From NCBI RefSeq assembly GCF_000327385.1, contig NW_008710049.1, positions 2,049,079-2,113,078 of the forward strand: 64,000 nucleotides of DNA. Direction: 5' to 3'. The first letter of the stretch is position 1. The number at the start of each line of letters is the position of its first letter. The stretch is from Lottia gigantea (lineage: Eukaryota > Mollusca > Gastropoda > Lottiidae). Shown here piece by piece: positions 61,301 through 64,000 of this stretch. Made by a program: the position numbers and the translations under genes. The notes below the pieces were generated by a model, which was not told the DNA's origin, did not search any database, and was given only the letters and a program-made list of their open reading frames with translations.

Positions 61301-63714
61301 TCATATGACTTGACATACACACCAAATTTAGGGAAAAAATAAAGATGCTATTCAGATCAGTAAAACAGCAGAGTTAGCACATGATGGTACCAGACCATAC
61401 TTCATTTGTTTTGTGGAAGTCAAATCAAAACTAAAAAGCTAGGGATCATCTTAGAATATGTACAAGCCAAAAAGGATGTAGATGACAATGTACACTCAAA
61501 ATTTGTGTGGGTGACAGGCGTAAAAAGGGTCCTCAGAAGCAATAAATTTCATCTTAAAATGATAAAATATCTGATCATTTTCTGTCCCAGTCTGACAAAT
61601 ATTCCCGAGAATCGAGAATACCCCTTCACAAGACAATTTACTTACGTTGTAAACTCTAGTCTGTGCAACATTGACCATTGGTAAAGTGGACTTCACAAAT
61701 ATACCGCCAGTATTAACATCCAAACCAAAATAGTTGGATCCTGGAGGATAGCCTAATAAACTGTACTGTATTTGACTCTATAAATTACAAACAAAATTAT
61801 TAGACTTGAATAGGCATATGGATTCTCTCACTGTTAATATGAACACATATCAGTGGACTGTCTGGGTAATTCTAGGCTAAGTTTAAGCCTGAATGTAATA
61901 GATCTCTGGTTTGGTCTAACTCCAGTCTATTTCAAATTAGTAAACACACACAATCTTATTGCTACTTTTAAAAATACAGTGTACTCTGTGATATCTGACA
62001 TCTGAGCACTCCAACATTCTGCGTAATCAAAAAAATCTGTATAATCCGACATCTTGTCATCTAAATGACTTGTACTATTGATAAATCACACGAAAACAAA
62101 AGATAGCTGATTTAAATTCTGCTGATTTATCACTGCCAATGACCTCGCTTCAAGATTCTAGGTACTCGTCATTCATTACACCGTATATACAGCTTGGCCA
62201 TGGTTTGTTAAGTGTTTTATCACAATTCTCAAGCTAGCTTTTTAATAAGAATGCCTGAGCTTCATGCGATTTCGAAAATTTGAGACTCCGACACTCTTGC
62301 TAATCCAACATTGTTTCCCGGTCCTAATGTATGTCCGATTACACAGAGTATACTGTAATGTTAACATACAAGTGTTTTAACCAGCTAAGCTAAAAATGTC
62401 GTGAAGCAAGTTTAATTTTAAGATGATGAAATTCAGAACTTACATTGGTTATAGCATAGGTACATTGAACAGAGTTAAAGTTGGTATTTAAGCCTTGGTT
62501 ATAGTCTACATTAAATTGGTAGGAAGTTTGAGTGAAGGATGGAGCTGAGACACTTTGTACAGTTATCCTAACTTCTGTTGTACCAGTTCGTTGTATGCTT
62601 GCTGGTCTGTCATCTACAGCTATCACATTAAACTAAAATATAACAATTAAATATCCATCATTATTCTATATTTAAACATATTCACTGATTCTTTTTGTGC
62701 TGTCTTTATATACATTCTGCTTTAGCACACTGTATAAAATATATTTATATTTTAAGAATATGAATTGAAATATACTTGTCATTCAAAATGAAACTACAAA
62801 GTTAGTCCTGGAGCTAGCCTATAGATTTGAGGATTCAAATGATTAACAATGCAGAACAATAAAATTTGGTAGATGTTGCATCTTCTGAGCATTACCCCTT
62901 GAAATCTGTTTTTCGAATTGCCAATTGGCAGAGAAAATGGTAACTTACACTATATTGTCCTTGAGTAGCTGGTAATGCCTCTTGTAGTATAATAGAACCT
63001 GTATCTGGTTGAACATAGAAATATTTCTGTGCAGTGATGTCTCCAGTATGCATATAGGTTATCTTATCCTATATTGAAATATTTCAAATTAAACATATAT
63101 TGGTCTGGAAATATCCATGATATTATTAAAACAATATACACAATTTTATGGCATACAACTCTTTACTATTAAAAAAAAAGGAGTGGTATACCATAATATT
63201 GTGTTCAATATTTAATGTGATCTCTAAAAGTCGCTTCAGAATTATAATATAATGTGAAAGAAGAGCTGCTACTAGTATAAAAATCCGGGTTAACCCTTTT
63301 AACATTAGCAGCCGTTCTCCCAGCCACATTTGTTTTGTGAAATAATATCTGAGAAACCAGTGAAACTTCTATTACCAAGTATGGCACATAAAGTTAAACC
63401 TCATATGCTCTGAAATATAGTACTTGATGTTCGGAGTATATTACATTTTATTAATCTATGCTCAGTGTTCAAATGGTTAAATGTCACGCAACTTGATAGA
63501 ATCACAAACAATTGAAAAATAAATACATTACCTCATCATTATCAGTAGCTTCTGTATCTAGTACTTGTTGTCCAACAACAAAATTACTTGATATAGTTTG
63601 TTCATATCTAGTACGATTAAACACAGGACCATTCTGGTTTCTCTGTACGTTAATAATGAGGTTGTTTGTGTCTCTATTATCAGGGTAGGCTGTGTCATAG
63701 ACCTGTAGTCGAAT
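48675..63714 (-). CDS. Large CDH23/PCDH15-type cadherin, 3' part (5' end outside window)
   Basis: Type I membrane cadherin. Exons in transcript order: 63714-63532, 63068-62949, 62632-62444, 61777-61646, 61185-61000, 60589-60452, 59997-59806, 59408-59283, 59051-58869, 58502-58380, 57718-57536, 56999-56862, 56418-56239, 55587-55465, 55168-54971, 54565-54404, 54211-54008, 53236-53105, 52878-52757, 52465-52179, 51951-51782, 51541-51326, 50954-50764, 50377-50309, 49999-49727, 49353-49126, 48735-48675, giving 1502 residues and a TAG stop. Eleven EC repeats are covered. They are recognised by the A-strand/linker P.F, the TDxD motif (ATDNDE, ATDSDT, ATDDDS, NATDADP) and the FxVxAxD-type end strand (AEDIGTP, VEDRGTP). 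Next come a membrane-adjacent domain, one transmembrane helix and a ~100-residue tail. Only the last linker is canonical (NDVNDETP). The exact orthologue is not certain; CDH23/PCDH15 kinship rests on the membrane-adjacent domain. Confidence 0.93.
49727..50954 (-). other. Membrane-adjacent domain and transmembrane helix of the cadherin
   Basis: After the last EC comes NLIESKNRFVFTVMNKAP, then helix, strand and helix segments, TDIVLVVARSDDLVLYDNANL, and a second half ending LSNIQGLKVESVKK. This layout matches the ferredoxin-like membrane-adjacent domain of CDH23 and PCDH15. RNRVAFTKQKSHVWWQDNP leads into the hydrophobic helix WIGLIAIAGVIIVFGIGAV, followed by a basic stop-transfer NTKWKK. The domain assignment is by pattern, not by a search. 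Confidence 0.7.
50046..50185 (+). repeat. Dispersed repeat (GGACCAGCTGG family), copy 2
   Basis: AAGTCTGGTGACCTTGAATA, GGGTACAGATTATCTTGGAA, CCAAGGACCATCTGGTAAAC and TTCTTTGTGAACCTAAGTTG align with the copy at 19068. It lies in a cadherin intron. Confidence 0.7.
53403..53459. repeat. Direct duplication of 28-29 bp
   Basis: The block around CCTTCAAAAATATTTGTTTG occurs twice in tandem in a cadherin intron. Confidence 0.85.
53565..53855 (-). repeat. Minus-strand copy of the CGCCCACATG-type element
   Basis: GTGGACAGACGGACGGATAG and CCGATGTGGGCGAATAAA are the reverse complement of the head of the element at 7111. The copy lies in a cadherin intron. Confidence 0.6.
54577..54727. repeat. Minisatellite, 17 bp unit, ~9 copies
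   Basis: Units AATCTCATCAAGTTCAG and AATCTCATCAAATTCAG follow each other 12 bp outside the acceptor of the cadherin exon at 54404-54565. The unit contains no exon sequence. Confidence 0.92.
57200..57335 (+). repeat. Dispersed repeat (GGACCAGCTGG family), copy 3
   Basis: AAAGTCTGGTGACCTTTCC, ATGGGTACAAATAATCAAGG, TGGCCAAGAACGAGCTGGTA and TCCTTGTGATCCTAGTTG align with the other two copies. It lies in a cadherin intron. Confidence 0.68.
57695..58247 (-). repeat. Minisatellite, 50 bp unit, ~11 copies, derived from a cadherin splice acceptor plus exon start
   Basis: On the minus strand each unit carries intron end TATTATTTAG followed by about 20 nt resembling the start of the exon 57718-57536 (ATACGTGTTGGAGGATACAG, against ATTCGTGTAAGAGGATACAG in the exon). 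The array lies in the intron immediately upstream of the real acceptor. The unit nearest the exon is the most diverged; the rest are nearly identical. Confidence 0.93.
59484..59765. mobile_element. MITE, 282 bp, with AAACAATGGTGGCAC terminal inverted repeats
   Basis: AAACAATGGTGGCAC at 59484-59498 is repeated in perfect reverse complement at 59751-59765, inside the cadherin intron 59409-59805. It has no coding capacity, and its superfamily cannot be named from the ends. Confidence 0.7.
61977..62355. mobile_element. TA-flanked MITE, 379 bp, CAGT ends (pogo/Tc1-mariner-like)
   Basis: The ends are TA|CAGTGTACTCTGTGATATCT and, inverted, TA|CAGTATACTCTGTGTAATCG, each directly next to TA. The inner part repeats the motif (TGTATAATCCGACATCTTG). 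It lies in the cadherin intron 61778-62443. Confidence 0.75.
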
Positions 63715-64000
63715 CTAAAAAACACATATAATAAAGGTATATATATGTCACAGTAGAAACTAAAATCTAGGAGAATTTAAAATCCCCCTCATGACCGAGA
63801 TGTATAGCAATGACTATCCCATGGTACCAAGAAACTATTAATCATAGAATTGGGCAGCATAAGATTTTAACTGCTTTGCATACCAAATATTTTTTATATT
63901 GCGGATAAGTCATCAATAGATGGGAATAGAATAACCAGACCAGTACATTAAACTTCACAATTAACCAATATCAAAATCAAAGATATAAAGACAATAATAA

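Larger units (their letters stand above)
51326..63714 (-). other. EC-repeat ectodomain exons, two per repeat
   Basis: From 63714 down to 53105 the exons alternate in type. The longer type (180-204 nt) runs from the last strand of one EC through the linker to the TDxD motif of the next. The shorter type (120-162 nt) runs from there to just before the last strand. All eighteen of these exons are phase 0 at both ends. The pattern breaks only near the membrane (52878-52757, 52465-52179, 51951-51782), where the phases are 2, 1 and 0. Confidence 0.88.

Overview
The window is nuclear DNA from an animal. It is strongly AT-rich and holds four large multi-exon protein genes with small exons, GT-AG introns and many interspersed and tandem repeats. 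The gene families (Munc13/BAIAP3, TUG/ASPSCR1, a PLP phospho-lyase, a CDH23/PCDH15-type cadherin) and the repeat style fit a lophotrochozoan, most likely a mollusc; the taxon is inferred, not proven. Exon models were built by hand from splice sites, reading phase and family similarity, and the phases agree through every model given here.

Layout. (1) 382-20659, plus strand: a BAIAP3-like Munc13-family gene (C2A, MUN with MHD1 and MHD2, C2B, stop); its 5' end lies before the window. (2) 23224-31520, minus: a complete ASPSCR1/TUG gene (two N-terminal ubiquitin-like regions, a UBX-like domain, a KWLKL C-terminus). It converges on gene 1. (3) 33842-45466, minus: a complete ETNPPL-like (AGXT2L1) PLP phospho-lyase of 480 residues with a 5.4 kb first intron. 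(4) 48675-63714, minus: the 3' part of a large cadherin with eleven EC repeats, a membrane-adjacent domain, one transmembrane helix and a short tail. It continues upstream beyond 64000. Genes 2-4 all point the same way.

The four genes do not form one pathway. BAIAP3 acts in dense-core vesicle exocytosis and retrieval, TUG tethers vesicles, ETNPPL cleaves phosphoethanolamine and the cadherin is an adhesion or mechanosensory-type receptor.

The most unusual observation is a pair of minisatellites, each apparently seeded by an exon/intron junction of its host gene. In BAIAP3 a ~58 bp unit made of the 3' end of an exon plus its splice donor is present about 18 times (9249-10270). In the cadherin gene a 50 bp unit made of a splice acceptor plus the start of its exon is present about 11 times (57695-58247). 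Both arrays place decoy splice sites beside the real one, and use of a decoy would lead straight into a stop. Other points of interest are cadherin linkers in which the calcium-binding DXNDN motif is mostly replaced by RNxN, a strict two-exons-per-EC phase-0 gene structure, candidate alternative exons at the TUG hinge, and several DNA-transposon or MITE families, including a TTAA-flanked one. One broken Penelope-like retroelement fossil carries a hammerhead-like motif.
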